Source of the DNA: Persicitalea sp964500445
Lineage (GTDB): Bacteria > Bacteroidota > Bacteroidia > Cytophagales > Spirosomataceae
Assembly: GCA_964500445.1 (NCBI GenBank)
Contig: CAZCOG010000007.1
Coordinates: 62,001-126,000 of the forward strand
Direction of reading: 5' to 3'
Length of the DNA: 64,000 nt
In this document: positions 44,912-55,231 of the stretch, one piece after another
How the letters are laid out: each line of letters opens with the position of its first letter
Position numbering within the stretch: the first letter of the stretch is position 1
The notes under the pieces: generated by a model
Told to the model about the DNA's origin: nothing
Database searches by the model: none
What the model saw: the letters and a program-made list of their open reading frames with translations, nothing else
Program-made: the position numbers and the translations under genes

Positions 44912-47359
44912 GTGCCGCGACGAATCGCCCCATATTTGCTTTTTACAAAGTACTTGATTTTTCTTTTATGCGTCACCTTCGGCTGTAAAAAAGTACAAAA
45001 GGAATTGGAGTCCGATTCTCTCATCCAGCTTAGCCAATTGGTGGCGGGTTCTGATAGTCTGGTCGGCCATCCCGACTATCTGCCAACGCCTTTTGTTACG
45101 GCCGGTGACCGGGTGTATATGATCGGGGCCCAGAATGGTCAGTTTCCCGACCTGGGCTGGCATGTGAAGGGCGAGATGGGCGGCATTTGGGATCACCCAA
45201 TCAAGCTTCTGGATGGTTTTACCGCTGCCATTAATTTTGAAGGGAAGTCATTCTGTCTGGATCAGGCAGATACTTTTATTAACTACCCCTTCGCCAATAA
45301 GCACCTCTTTTCTTTCTCTGATACTGAACTGCGGGCCGAACGCTTCCAATATGTACCCGATGGTCAGGAAGCTCTACTGGTAGAGTATACCCTGAATAAC
45401 GACGGCTCTGAACCCCTTAAACTAAACTTTGAATGGACTGCTTACACAGACTTGCGTCCCACCTGGCTGGGCGATAGTACAGGTATGGTAGATGCCGTAG
45501 ACTTTGCCCAGTGGGATGAAGACCGCCATGCCTGGGTAGCCAAGGATAGTCTGAACAGCTGGTATGTAATGACCGGGTCGACTACTGAACCCGCATCCCA
45601 CGGTAAGCCTACCGCTGCCTGTACCTATGACCCCGCCGGAAAGGGTACCCGTGCCGCCACCGTCTATACCCTCGAAATTCCGCCTCACGGTTCTGTCGTG
45701 TTGCCAATCACCATTGCCGGCTCTTACAAGTCGCTTGATGCCGTACGCGAAACATACGAAGTTGTCCGGCGCGATGCTGCGAAAAACCTAACCGAAAAGA
45801 AGCAGCGATACGAAGCCATAGCTGCTAAAAGCCGATTGACGATTCCAGACAAAAAACTAGAAACCGCCTTTCGCTGGGTGAAGTATAATACGGATTGGCT
45901 GGTAAGAGATGTGCCCGAGATTGGACGGGGACTTTCGGCAGGTCTGCCCGATTATCCTTGGTGGTTTGGCGTCGACAATGAGTATGCGCTTCAGGGGGCC
46001 GTGGCCACCGGAAGGGCTGATCTGGCCCGGAACACAGTGCATTTGCTACACAGGCTTTCCGAAGACCGTAATGGCAATGGGCGTATTGTCCATGAAGCTT
46101 CTACAAATGGTTTTGTGTTCAATCCCGGCAATGTTAACGAAACCCCGCAATTTGTTTCCATGATTTGGCAAGTCTACCTCTGGACGGGTGACCGAAAATT
46201 TCTGGCAACCTATTACCCTACGGTTAAACAGGCTTTGAAATGGTTGATGGAGCAAAATGACAAAGATGATAACCTCCTGCCTGATGGTTTCGGTATGATG
46301 GAAATTCATGGCCTGAACAGTGAGATGGTGGATGTAGCGGCATATACCCAGCAAGCATTTGCCGATGCCGCCAGCATGGCCTCCGAATTGGGAGAGCCGG
46401 AAATTTCAAAAAGTTATTGGGCTACATCTCAAAAGTTAAAAAACCGGATAAACAACGACTTCTGGGTCGCCGAACACGATTCTTACGCCGATTTTATTGG
46501 AACCCCTACACAAGCATTAGCTTTAATTAAAGACGCCATTACCCGGGCCGACTCGCTGAAAAAACCATGGGCTGTGGCCGAGTTGCGGGCGGCTCAGAAA
46601 CGTTATCAGGAATTTCCGCCTGATCGCAAACAGGGTTTCGTAATGCACCACAACTGGGTAGTCAACACGCCCATGCAAACCGGCGTAGCCGACACTGCCA
46701 AGGCACTTATTGCTTTGCGAACCGGGCGGAAATTCGTCAATCCCTATGGAATGTTTGTCACAGGCATTGACCGCGATGAAACTGCTGGTAAAGACACCAG
46801 TTCATTCGCTAAAACCCGTAAGGTATTCAACTACACCGGAGCCGTCATGACCCTGCCCACGGGTGTGCAGGCTATTGCTGAAAATAACTACGGACGCCCC
46901 GACCAGGCGCTTGACTACCTCAAAAGAATCAGCCGTTCGTTCAGTTATGCCTTGCCGGGTTCCATTTACGAGGTCTCGCCCGACTACGGTATGATGACCC
47001 AGGCCTGGAATCTTTATGCACTGGCTGTTCCGATCGTGGAGCAGTTTTTTGGTATTCGTCCCCAGGCCTTTCAAAAGCGGGTTCGGATTCAGCCACTTAT
47101 GCCAACAGCCTGGAATACGGCCAAATTGGAAAATGTTGAGGTTGGGGAGAACCGCCTGACGGTTCATTTTACCCGAGAAGCCAAAGCCCAGCAACTCGTG
47201 CTGGAACAAACTATGCCTCAATGGAAACTAACTGTAGCTTACCCGGCCGGACGATTTGTGAAATGGGAGGTCAATGGCAAGGCTATGAAAGTAAAGCGCG
47301 TGGGAGCTTTTGATACCATTGAGGTGGAGGGGGTAAAAGTTGTGGTACGGGTAGAGTGA
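44912..47359 (+). CDS. Exported six-hairpin glycosidase, debranching-enzyme-like
   Basis: The frame has a stop at 44891 and no ATG before residue 70, so translation must begin at a GTG (44912) or TTG (44903) just before a hydrophobic signal (YLIFLLCVTFGC), possibly a lipoprotein. About 815 residues. The N-terminal half (about 40-290) is a beta-sandwich; residues 300-740 form an (alpha/alpha)6 domain with PWWFGVDNEYALQGAV, NGRIVHEAST, NETPQFVSMIWQVYLWTG and EIHGLNSEMVDVAAYTQQA, resembling glycogen-debranching and GH15-like catalytic barrels; a short beta domain ends the protein. It would cut an alpha-linked glycan in the periplasm. No PUL partners flank it; it is convergent with an EEP-family gene. 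Confidence 0.7.
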   Translation: MPRRIAPYLLFTKYLIFLLCVTFGCKKVQKELESDSLIQLSQLVAGSDSLVGHPDYLPTPFVTAGDRVYMIGAQNGQFPDLGWHVKGEMGGIWDHPIKLLDGFTAAINFEGKSFCLDQADTFINYPFANKHLFSFSDTELRAERFQYVPDGQEALLVEYTLNNDGSEPLKLNFEWTAYTDLRPTWLGDSTGMVDAVDFAQWDEDRHAWVAKDSLNSWYVMTGSTTEPASHGKPTAACTYDPAGKGTRAATVYTLEIPPHGSVVLPITIAGSYKSLDAVRETYEVVRRDAAKNLTEKKQRYEAIAAKSRLTIPDKKLETAFRWVKYNTDWLVRDVPEIGRGLSAGLPDYPWWFGVDNEYALQGAVATGRADLARNTVHLLHRLSEDRNGNGRIVHEASTNGFVFNPGNVNETPQFVSMIWQVYLWTGDRKFLATYYPTVKQALKWLMEQNDKDDNLLPDGFGMMEIHGLNSEMVDVAAYTQQAFADAASMASELGEPEISKSYWATSQKLKNRINNDFWVAEHDSYADFIGTPTQALALIKDAITRADSLKKPWAVAELRAAQKRYQEFPPDRKQGFVMHHNWVVNTPMQTGVADTAKALIALRTGRKFVNPYGMFVTGIDRDETAGKDTSSFAKTRKVFNYTGAVMTLPTGVQAIAENNYGRPDQALDYLKRISRSFSYALPGSIYEVSPDYGMMTQAWNLYALAVPIVEQFFGIRPQAFQKRVRIQPLMPTAWNTAKLENVEVGENRLTVHFTREAKAQQLVLEQTMPQWKLTVAYPAGRFVKWEVNGKAMKVKRVGAFDTIEVEGVKVVVRVE

Positions 47360-47385
47360 TAGAAAGCTTAAAAAGCTGAACTTAT

Positions 47386-48411
47386 TTACAAAACTATCTC
47401 AGCCGTTATCGGAAAGTGGTCTGATGCATGAGGGTACTTGGTCCAGATTTTCTGGCCATCAGGCATTTCTAGATGTACTCGAGCATCAGTTACCCATTCA
47501 GCGCGATTGAAGCTGTACAGGATGTGGTCAATCCACACTTTTTGCCACACATTGTTGAATATCGGGTCGGAAAAAGAAGTAGTATAGATCTTCTCAAAAC
47601 GCAGATTCTCCTGATCGTTTGGGGAAAGAGCATCGAACAGGGCATTACCCAAACTCAGGAAAGGCCGCCAGATATTGCCCATTAATCGCTCCACAGCGCT
47701 ACCGAGCAATCGCTTTTTGCTGGCATCCATGCCAGGGCCGTCATTGATGTCGCCGCAGACAATCAGTGGAATGCGCTGGGTTTCTTCTTCCCCCAGATAC
47801 TTGTCCAGAAAATTAACCCGGATTCGGGTAGCTTGTGCAAGCAATTTCTTGCGGTTGGCGTTGGACATAGCCCACCATTTGCTCCATTCGTATGCGCTGA
47901 AAATGCCCTTACTTTTCAGATGTAAACCCATAATCCGAAAGTTCAGGCCATCAACAGCTGTGATCTCAACGTAAAGTGGCGAGCGCTCGAAGCGGTACTT
48001 TTCAATGATTCCGTCGTTTTCATTGGGAATTTCAAACGGCTGGAAAACTGGCATCTGCTCAGTGTCGAAAAAACGTATCGGCTGCTGGGCGTGAAATAAA
48101 TTTCTATCGGTCCGTACCGCGCAGCCAATGCATTGCGATGAGCCTGAGGTAGGTTGCAGTTTCACCTCCCAGGTACCAGTCACATCCTCATCAAAGAAAA
48201 GTTTGAGTTCCTTCTCTCGATTAGGGCCTTCTACCACTATTACGATGTTGGGCAATAGTTCGTCGATGACGCCGCTCAGGTGATTGCGCCTGGTGCGGAC
48301 CGTGGTACTTGGGGCATGCTGGGGCTTGTGATTGTCGGCATGGAAATTCCCGTCCTTGTCAAAAAGGTCGTTCATCCATTCCATATTCCAGAGCATCAGT
48401 TTCATCGGCAT
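47386..48411 (-). CDS. Endonuclease/exonuclease/phosphatase (EEP) family protein
   Basis: The 341-residue protein carries the EEP motifs in order: LMLWNMEWMND (about 5-15), IVIVVEGPNRE (metal-binding Glu), MGLHLKSKG, CGDINDGPG (catalytic Asp and Asn), WIDHILYS and HASDHFPITAEI at the C-terminus. No signal peptide is visible, so it acts in the cytoplasm on nucleic acid or another phosphodiester. A run QPTSGSSQCIGCAVRTD adds two cysteines not typical of the family. The gene is monocistronic on the minus strand, 26 bp from the convergent glycosidase. Confidence 0.85.
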   Translation of the reverse strand: MPMKLMLWNMEWMNDLFDKDGNFHADNHKPQHAPSTTVRTRRNHLSGVIDELLPNIVIVVEGPNREKELKLFFDEDVTGTWEVKLQPTSGSSQCIGCAVRTDRNLFHAQQPIRFFDTEQMPVFQPFEIPNENDGIIEKYRFERSPLYVEITAVDGLNFRIMGLHLKSKGIFSAYEWSKWWAMSNANRKKLLAQATRIRVNFLDKYLGEEETQRIPLIVCGDINDGPGMDASKKRLLGSAVERLMGNIWRPFLSLGNALFDALSPNDQENLRFEKIYTTSFSDPIFNNVWQKVWIDHILYSFNRAEWVTDARVHLEMPDGQKIWTKYPHASDHFPITAEIVL

Positions 48412-48545
48412 TTGCGGGTGAAGGTTAATAGCTTCATCCTAAATGTCCGAATAGTTCGGGAACATTCCAGAGAATGGGCGAAGTTTTTAGTAAGCGGTCG
48501 GGAAGGATTTCGGTCTGTTAACCAGGTAAATTTAAGGATGTTGGT

Positions 48546-51134
48546 TCACTGAATCCGTTTTTTGACCGAATCCACCGACGGTGTTGGCAATGGCGGCGGT
48601 GGCGGCCCAATTAGCGGAGTGGAGGAAGGAGAAATTTCATCCGGTAAAAATGGCTCTTCCTCAGGCTCAAATTCCAGGGTATCGGGTTCGTATACCGGGT
48701 AGGAACATTGATATTCTTTCTCGATTTTGACCATCGGCTGGGAGAAGGGGCGGGGTTTTACATCCAGTGATTTGTCTTTATAAACATTTTCCAGGAAACT
48801 ACCCACAATGGGCAGGGCCATGCGCGAACCCTGTCCCAGATTGGTACTGCGGAAGTGGATCGAACGGTCGTCGCCACCCACCCAGGCGCCCATCACCAGG
48901 TCGGGCGTAATGCACATATACCAGCCGTCGGAGTTGTTAGAGGTAGTACCCGTTTTGCCGCCGATCTCGCCTTTATTAGTGACCACACCCGTAAAATTAT
49001 AAAGACCGCGCGAAGTACCGCCCGGCTCCTCGATGCCGCCTTTAAGCATATGCCGCATCAGGAAGGCCGACTCGGGCCGGATGGCCTGATGACGTTCTGG
49101 AACAAACTCTTCGATCACGCTACCACGCTGATCTTCAATCCGTGTTACCAGCACAGGAGTGGTATAAGTACCTGAGTTGACGAAAATAGAATAGGCCGCT
49201 ACCATATCGTAGAGTGATACGTCGAAAATTCCCAGGCCAATTCCCATTTCAGCGCGAAGGGGGGTACTTATGCCCATTTTCTCGGCATAGCGTACGACAT
49301 CTTTTGGTCCTACCTTCTCGGTGAGTTGCACGGTTACGGAATTGACCGACTGCGCCAGCGCCCGACGCAGCGTCATGTTGGAGTACGTAAAGTAACCATT
49401 GGAATTTCGGGGTGCCCAGCGTTGCATTTTCCCGTTGATCATCATTTCACGAACGTAAGGTTTATCCACAATACGGTCGCAGGGAGTCATGTCAAATGTA
49501 GTATCGTCAATGGCCGCGGTATATACAAAAGGCTTGAAGGTAGAACCCGGCTGCCGCTTGCCCTGCTTGACATGGTCGTACTTGAAAAAATTATAATCCA
49601 GACCGCCTACCCATGCTTTGATGTAGCCCGTTTGCGGCTCCATTGCCATCATGCCGGCGCGCATAATGCGCTTGTAGTATTCAAGCGAGTCCATCGAACT
49701 CCAAACCCGCACCATCGACCCGCCCGTTTTCCAGTCGTAGACGGTCATCGTGTCTTTTTTGTTGAGGTAAAAATCGATCGAGTCGGGCTGGTTGGGGAAT
49801 CTGGCGGCCAGAGATTTGTAGCGTCCGGTACGTTTGATGACATCTTGCAAGAAATTCGGGATTTCCTTACCATCCTCATCCCGCCAGGGTTTTTCACGCC
49901 CCCAGTGTTCCTCAAAAGTTTTTTGCAAATCACGCATTTTGGTTTCCAGAGCCTTTTCAGCGTGTTCCTGCATCCGGGAGTCGATGGTTGTGTATATTTT
50001 CAGGCCGTCGGTGTAGAGGTCATACCCATTTTCCTCTCCCCATTTCTTCACATAATCCACGACGGCGTTCTTGAAGTAGTTGGCATTCCCATCGTAAGGC
50101 GTCTCAAATTTTACTTTAAGTTCAATGGGTAGTTGACTGATCGAATCGGCCTCGGCCCGGGTCAGGTAGTTAAAATTGGCCATCCGGTCAAGTACCACAT
50201 TGCGACGTTCGAGCGAGCGATCGGGATTGCGGATAGGATTATAGGTAGTTGTAGCCTTTTGTAGACCTACCAGGACGGCGGCTTCCTGCACGTTGAGGCT
50301 GTCGGGCGACTTGCTGAAATACGATCGAGCCGCTGTATTGATGCCATAGGCATTGTTTCCATAATCCACGGTATTGAGGTACATCGTAATAATTTCCTCC
50401 TTGGTGAAATTACGTTCCAGCTTAATGGCCGTCAGCCATTCTTTGGTTTTAAATACCAGTGTCCCCAGTACCGGAATGCCGCCAAGCAGCCCGCGGGCAT
50501 CGCGGCGGCGGGTCTTGAAAAGCTTTTTGGCCAGTTGTTGCGTCACGGTACTTCCGCCGCCCTGGTCAGTGTCGCCCGTGAGCAGCCCCGCCGCCACCCG
50601 AGCCATGGCCCGCAGATCGATGCCGGAATGGTCATAAAACCGTTCATCTTCGGTAGCAATGAGAGCCTTGGTGAGGTTGGGCGAAATCTCATCGTAGCCG
50701 ACTGGCGTACGGTTTTCGGTATAAAACTTGCCGATCATAATGCCGTCGGAAGTATAGATTTCCGACGACTGATTAACCTTCGGGTTTTGCAAGTCTTCCA
50801 CACTGGGCATGCTTCCCATTAACCACAGGAAATTGGTTTCCACGCAAAAAATGTAGAAAACTGCTAGGAAAAATCCCCAGCCAAAGATTTTCCATAAACG
50901 TGAGATAGGCTTATAGTACGCTGTATTTTTATCGACCGTCGATGCCCAGAATTGCTGCACTGACCGATACCGGGCTCGAGTATTTTTCAAGAAAGGATCG
51001 ATGCGTTCCTGACCGAATAGCTTTACGCCTAAGGAGTAAAAAGCCGCGTCAAGCTTAGCCGCCAGCCAATTGTTGGCACGTATTAAAGTGGCTTTTAAGG
51101 TATTAAAAAAAGCTAGAATAGCTTCCATGTACAA
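48546..51134 (-). CDS. Class A penicillin-binding protein (PBP1A-type)
   Basis: The 862-residue protein has a long cytoplasmic N-terminus, one membrane span (about 84-107), a GT51 glycosyltransferase domain (about 125-300) with catalytic Glu in ATEDERFYDHSGID and GGGSTVTQQLAKKLF, and a transpeptidase domain (about 430-780) with SxxK at Ser531 (PGSTFKPF), SVNS, and K727-T-G (GGKTGTT). It polymerises and cross-links peptidoglycan at the periplasmic face. The C-terminus is Pro-rich (PPPPPLPTPSVDS). It is transcribed with or after msrB on the minus strand (139-bp gap). Confidence 0.95.
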   Translation of the reverse strand: MYMEAILAFFNTLKATLIRANNWLAAKLDAAFYSLGVKLFGQERIDPFLKNTRARYRSVQQFWASTVDKNTAYYKPISRLWKIFGWGFFLAVFYIFCVETNFLWLMGSMPSVEDLQNPKVNQSSEIYTSDGIMIGKFYTENRTPVGYDEISPNLTKALIATEDERFYDHSGIDLRAMARVAAGLLTGDTDQGGGSTVTQQLAKKLFKTRRRDARGLLGGIPVLGTLVFKTKEWLTAIKLERNFTKEEIITMYLNTVDYGNNAYGINTAARSYFSKSPDSLNVQEAAVLVGLQKATTTYNPIRNPDRSLERRNVVLDRMANFNYLTRAEADSISQLPIELKVKFETPYDGNANYFKNAVVDYVKKWGEENGYDLYTDGLKIYTTIDSRMQEHAEKALETKMRDLQKTFEEHWGREKPWRDEDGKEIPNFLQDVIKRTGRYKSLAARFPNQPDSIDFYLNKKDTMTVYDWKTGGSMVRVWSSMDSLEYYKRIMRAGMMAMEPQTGYIKAWVGGLDYNFFKYDHVKQGKRQPGSTFKPFVYTAAIDDTTFDMTPCDRIVDKPYVREMMINGKMQRWAPRNSNGYFTYSNMTLRRALAQSVNSVTVQLTEKVGPKDVVRYAEKMGISTPLRAEMGIGLGIFDVSLYDMVAAYSIFVNSGTYTTPVLVTRIEDQRGSVIEEFVPERHQAIRPESAFLMRHMLKGGIEEPGGTSRGLYNFTGVVTNKGEIGGKTGTTSNNSDGWYMCITPDLVMGAWVGGDDRSIHFRSTNLGQGSRMALPIVGSFLENVYKDKSLDVKPRPFSQPMVKIEKEYQCSYPVYEPDTLEFEPEEEPFLPDEISPSSTPLIGPPPPPLPTPSVDSVKKRIQ

Positions 51135-51273
51135 TCAGTGCTTAAAGGAGATGCCTACCTGGCCAGGCTCATCATGGTGTGCCTGATAAGTCTCGTTCTG
51201 CAGGCCGGGCCAAAGATAACGAAAGCCGAACGAATGGCAGTACGTCCGGCTTGTCAGTCTATTTTAATCCTCT

Positions 51274-51780
51274 TTATTTCTTAGGCTGAAAGTCCAGAGC
51301 AACACCATTCAGGCAATAGCGAAGTCCGGTTGGTTTGGGGCCATCGTCAAAAACGTGGCCGAGATGCCCGCCGCAAACTTCACAAAGTACTTCAGTGCGA
51401 GCCATACCCATCGACCGATCCGTCCTTTCCTCCACGTTCTTGGCGTAAAGGGGTTTGTAAAAACTCGGCCAACCCGTTCCGGATTCGAACTTGGTTTCGG
51501 AGCTGAACAACGGAGTTTTGCAAGCAGCGCAAACATAAATGCCCGATTTTTTATTATTGTTCAAAGGACTGGAAAAAGGCCTCTCAGTACCCGCCTCGCG
51601 CAATACGTAGTACTCCTGAGCCGTGAGGAGCTGTTTCCATTCAGCATCACTTCGATCAACCTGCCGGGGTTTTGTTTCACTACTGGCATCACTGACATCA
51701 GCCGTTTTTTTCTGGGCCTGAGAACAGGAAAGTACGCCAAAAAAGGCGCTCAAAAGGGTAAGTAATTTAATCGTTTTCAT
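51274..51780 (-). CDS. msrB: Peptide-methionine (R)-S-oxide reductase, lipoprotein form
   Basis: The 168-residue protein has a lipoprotein signal (SAFFGVLSC, Cys19) and a full MsrB domain: zinc ligands Cys84/Cys87 (YVCAACKTPLF) and Cys133/Cys136 (VLCEVCGGHLGHVFDDG), ESGTGWPSFYKP, and catalytic Cys156 in LRYCLNGVALDF. It reduces methionine-R-sulfoxide in exported proteins. The usual resolving Cys is not evident, so recycling may depend on another thiol system. It is divergent from the DEAD-box helicase gene. Confidence 0.94.
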   Translation of the reverse strand: MKTIKLLTLLSAFFGVLSCSQAQKKTADVSDASSETKPRQVDRSDAEWKQLLTAQEYYVLREAGTERPFSSPLNNNKKSGIYVCAACKTPLFSSETKFESGTGWPSFYKPLYAKNVEERTDRSMGMARTEVLCEVCGGHLGHVFDDGPKPTGLRYCLNGVALDFQPKK

Positions 51781-51871
51781 GAATATCGTGTTAATGAATT
51801 GTAAGTACTAATTGGCTTAATTAACGCTGCCGGCAATACTTTGGTTTACCTGTTCGGGACGTCGCCCAGCC

Positions 51872-51972
51872 ATATTGCAGCTTTATAGACATCGTTTTAC
51901 CCCAATAAAACCGTACCTTGCAGCTTTTTATGACCGGGCCCGAGGGCATTTCTGCCTGGACGGGCCTTTTTT
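51872..51972 (+). promoter_or_regulatory. Structured 5' leader with terminator-like hairpin before the DEAD-box helicase
   Basis: Two hairpins precede the helicase start (51997): GTTTTA-ccccaa-TAAAAC (51894-51911), and GGCCCG (51937-51942) with CGGGCC (51961-51966), containing an inner GGCA/TGCC stem and followed by TTTTTT (51967-51972). The second is a good intrinsic terminator but has no plus-strand gene upstream. An imperfect direct repeat TTGCAGCTTTATAGAC / TTGCAGCTTTTTATGAC flanks the first hairpin. This looks like a leader attenuator. Confidence 0.5.
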
Positions 51973-51996
51973 ATATACGAAAACTGAATTTCATCA

Positions 51997-53250
<1,254 letters not shown>

Positions 53251-53288
53251 ATTCGAGCCCCTTTTTTAAATAACCGGGGTAAACATGA

Positions 53289-53339
53289 AGAAAAGCGTGT
53301 CAGTTTTCCAAACGTCGGAAAACGAACACGCTTTTCTTA
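53289..53339. terminator. Long bidirectional terminator hairpin
   Basis: AAGAAAAGCGTGT (53289-53301) pairs perfectly with ACACGCTTTTCTT (53327-53339). After a 2x2 internal loop, GTTTTCC (53304-53310) pairs with GGAAAAC (53318-53324). This 20-bp stem lies between the convergent helicase and sulfatase genes and gives T-rich 3' arms on both strands. Confidence 0.85.
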
Positions 53340-53361
53340 TGCGCAACCAAAACTAATAAAC

Positions 53362-55215
53362 TTATTGCTTCGCCGAAGACATTATCTTTTCGGCTGCCCG
53401 CAGATCATAATCAGCGTTTTTCTTTTTCTCGCTAAGTAGTTTCCGGACTGTCGGGTAGGCGGGGCGGGCTTCGGGGCCAAGTTGTTCCAGAATGTTGAGC
53501 GCCTGGACACGAGCCATCTGAATATCGCTGTTTAGCGCTTCGGTCAGGGTTTGAATTGGTTTGTCTTTTTCTCCCAGCTTAATAAGAGCCTCGGCGGCAG
53601 CAATCCGAACGCTCACTTCTTTGTCTTTAAGCATACTGAGCAGATCGTACTTGGCGGGGGTAGCATAATGCCCTAAAATCGTACAACCCGTGGCTGCCCA
53701 ATAGCGTACAATGGGATCTTCGTCGGCCAGCATTTTCATGATTTTGGAAAGATTCTTCGGGTCTCCTTCGGATGCCAATTCGGCGGCCGCCAGAACCTTC
53801 TTGATGTCGTAATGGCCGCTGCGGGCATAGTCGTAAAGCGGAATAATATTGGAGATATCTTCCATCATCGCTTCGGGCAAGAAGCCAACATCCTTAACCT
53901 CAATAGCATAATCGCGGTTGGCTTTCCGCATTTTTTCCAACACGGATTTATATTTTGGATCGCCTGCCAGATTATGGACGTTATGCGGGTCGGCGTCCAC
54001 ATCGAAGAGTTCTTCTACGGGTTTGGTTTCCCAGAATTTTCGCTGAATATCGTTTAGCTTTCCTTCCTTATAGGCCGTTTCCCATGATTTCATGGATGGC
54101 GCTTTCCATAAGTATTCGATGTACTGGCCGTAGATTTTGTGGGGCATGTAGTTGCGAATGTACCGGTACTTCTTGTCACGAAGGCCACGAACCAGATCCA
54201 TCCGCTCATCCATCCGACCCCGGAAAGCGTGAGCGTATTCGCGTTCGGGTGCCTGTTGTTTTCCCAGAAACGCTTTGCCCTGCATATAATCGGGAATATC
54301 CACGCCGGCCAGGCTCAGCAGGGTAGGAGCAAAGTCAAGAAAAGTAACGATGCGGTCGGTTTTGGTGCCTGGCTGGCCGGGAGCCAGATGGGCGTATTTT
54401 TTGGGAAAACGAATGACAAGTGGAATGTGCAGTCCCGATTCGTACATGAATCTCTTGCTTCTGCCCAACACACCGCCATGGTCGCTATAATAAAATACAA
54501 TGGTGTTTTCAGCCTCACCGGACTTTTCCAAATCGGCCAGGATTGCGCCGACAAAGCTGTCCATGTCCTCGACCTTGTCGTAGTACTGCGCCCAGTCGTG
54601 CCGCATTTCGGGGGTGTCGGGGTGGTAAGGGGGAAGCGTAACATCGCCTGGCTTATGGCGTAATTTGTCGTTGGGGATAGACTGGTGAATACTACTTTCG
54701 TGAGAAATGGTCGTATTAAAGATCGCAAAAAAGGGCTGCCCCGCCTTTCGGTTGGCGTAGGTCGCCTTGTTGCTCGATTCGTCCCACGCTCCTTCCTGAT
54801 CCTCCGCTACGTTGTAATCCTTTTTGACATTGTTGCTGGTGTAATAGCCCGCTTCTTTCAAATATTTTGGATAAAACTTGACGAAATCAGGAATCGCGTA
54901 TTCACTGCGCATGTTCTCTGTCCCGATGGAAGGTGGGTACATTCCAGTGATGAGCGTCGAGCGTGAAGGCGCACACACGGGCGCGGTGGCGAAAGCGTTG
55001 GTGTAAAGGACACCCTCCGAGGCCAGCTTATCAATATTTGGGGTAGTAGCGAATGCATCTCCGTATGCACCTATGAATGGGCTATTATCCTCGCTAACGA
55101 TCCACAAAATATTGGGCTGATCAGTAGTCTGAGCGTTGGTCGGTTGAAAACCAAACAGGATAACGACTACAAAGCCGAGCGTGCGAAGATTAAGAAAGTC
55201 TCTCATCATTACCAT
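53362..55215 (-). CDS. Exported sulfatase with C-terminal HEAT repeats
   Basis: The 617-residue protein has a signal peptide (LGFVVVILFGFQPTNAQ) and a formylglycine sulfatase domain: NILWIVSEDNS, then the modified Cys81 in C-A-P-S-R, TLITGMYP, and metal-binding YSDHGG. Residues about 480-617 form HEAT-like repeats (IVRYWAATGCTILG, VSVRIAAAEALIKLG, ARVQALNILEQLGPEA), an unusual appendage for a sulfatase. The first residues MVMM come from a phrase-like repeat; ATG 55206 (residue 4) may be the true start. It needs a formylglycine-generating enzyme encoded elsewhere. It is the last gene of a three-gene minus-strand unit. Confidence 0.92.
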   Translation of the reverse strand: MVMMRDFLNLRTLGFVVVILFGFQPTNAQTTDQPNILWIVSEDNSPFIGAYGDAFATTPNIDKLASEGVLYTNAFATAPVCAPSRSTLITGMYPPSIGTENMRSEYAIPDFVKFYPKYLKEAGYYTSNNVKKDYNVAEDQEGAWDESSNKATYANRKAGQPFFAIFNTTISHESSIHQSIPNDKLRHKPGDVTLPPYHPDTPEMRHDWAQYYDKVEDMDSFVGAILADLEKSGEAENTIVFYYSDHGGVLGRSKRFMYESGLHIPLVIRFPKKYAHLAPGQPGTKTDRIVTFLDFAPTLLSLAGVDIPDYMQGKAFLGKQQAPEREYAHAFRGRMDERMDLVRGLRDKKYRYIRNYMPHKIYGQYIEYLWKAPSMKSWETAYKEGKLNDIQRKFWETKPVEELFDVDADPHNVHNLAGDPKYKSVLEKMRKANRDYAIEVKDVGFLPEAMMEDISNIIPLYDYARSGHYDIKKVLAAAELASEGDPKNLSKIMKMLADEDPIVRYWAATGCTILGHYATPAKYDLLSMLKDKEVSVRIAAAEALIKLGEKDKPIQTLTEALNSDIQMARVQALNILEQLGPEARPAYPTVRKLLSEKKKNADYDLRAAEKIMSSAKQ

Positions 55216-55231
55216 TCATAATTCATCATTC
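55203..55231. repeat. Phrase-like repeat spanning the junction of two sulfatase genes
   Basis: The text TCATTACCATTCATAATTCA and its continuation TCATTC is built from ATTCAT/CATT units. It contains the stop of one sulfatase and the first ATG codons of the next. A related phrase (GAATGA/GAATGATG units) occurs at 62941-62980. Confidence 0.5.

Noticed and set aside
49326..50132. 268-codon plus-strand frame inside the PBP1A gene
   Set aside because: It is antisense to the GT51/transpeptidase coding region; no domain is recognised.
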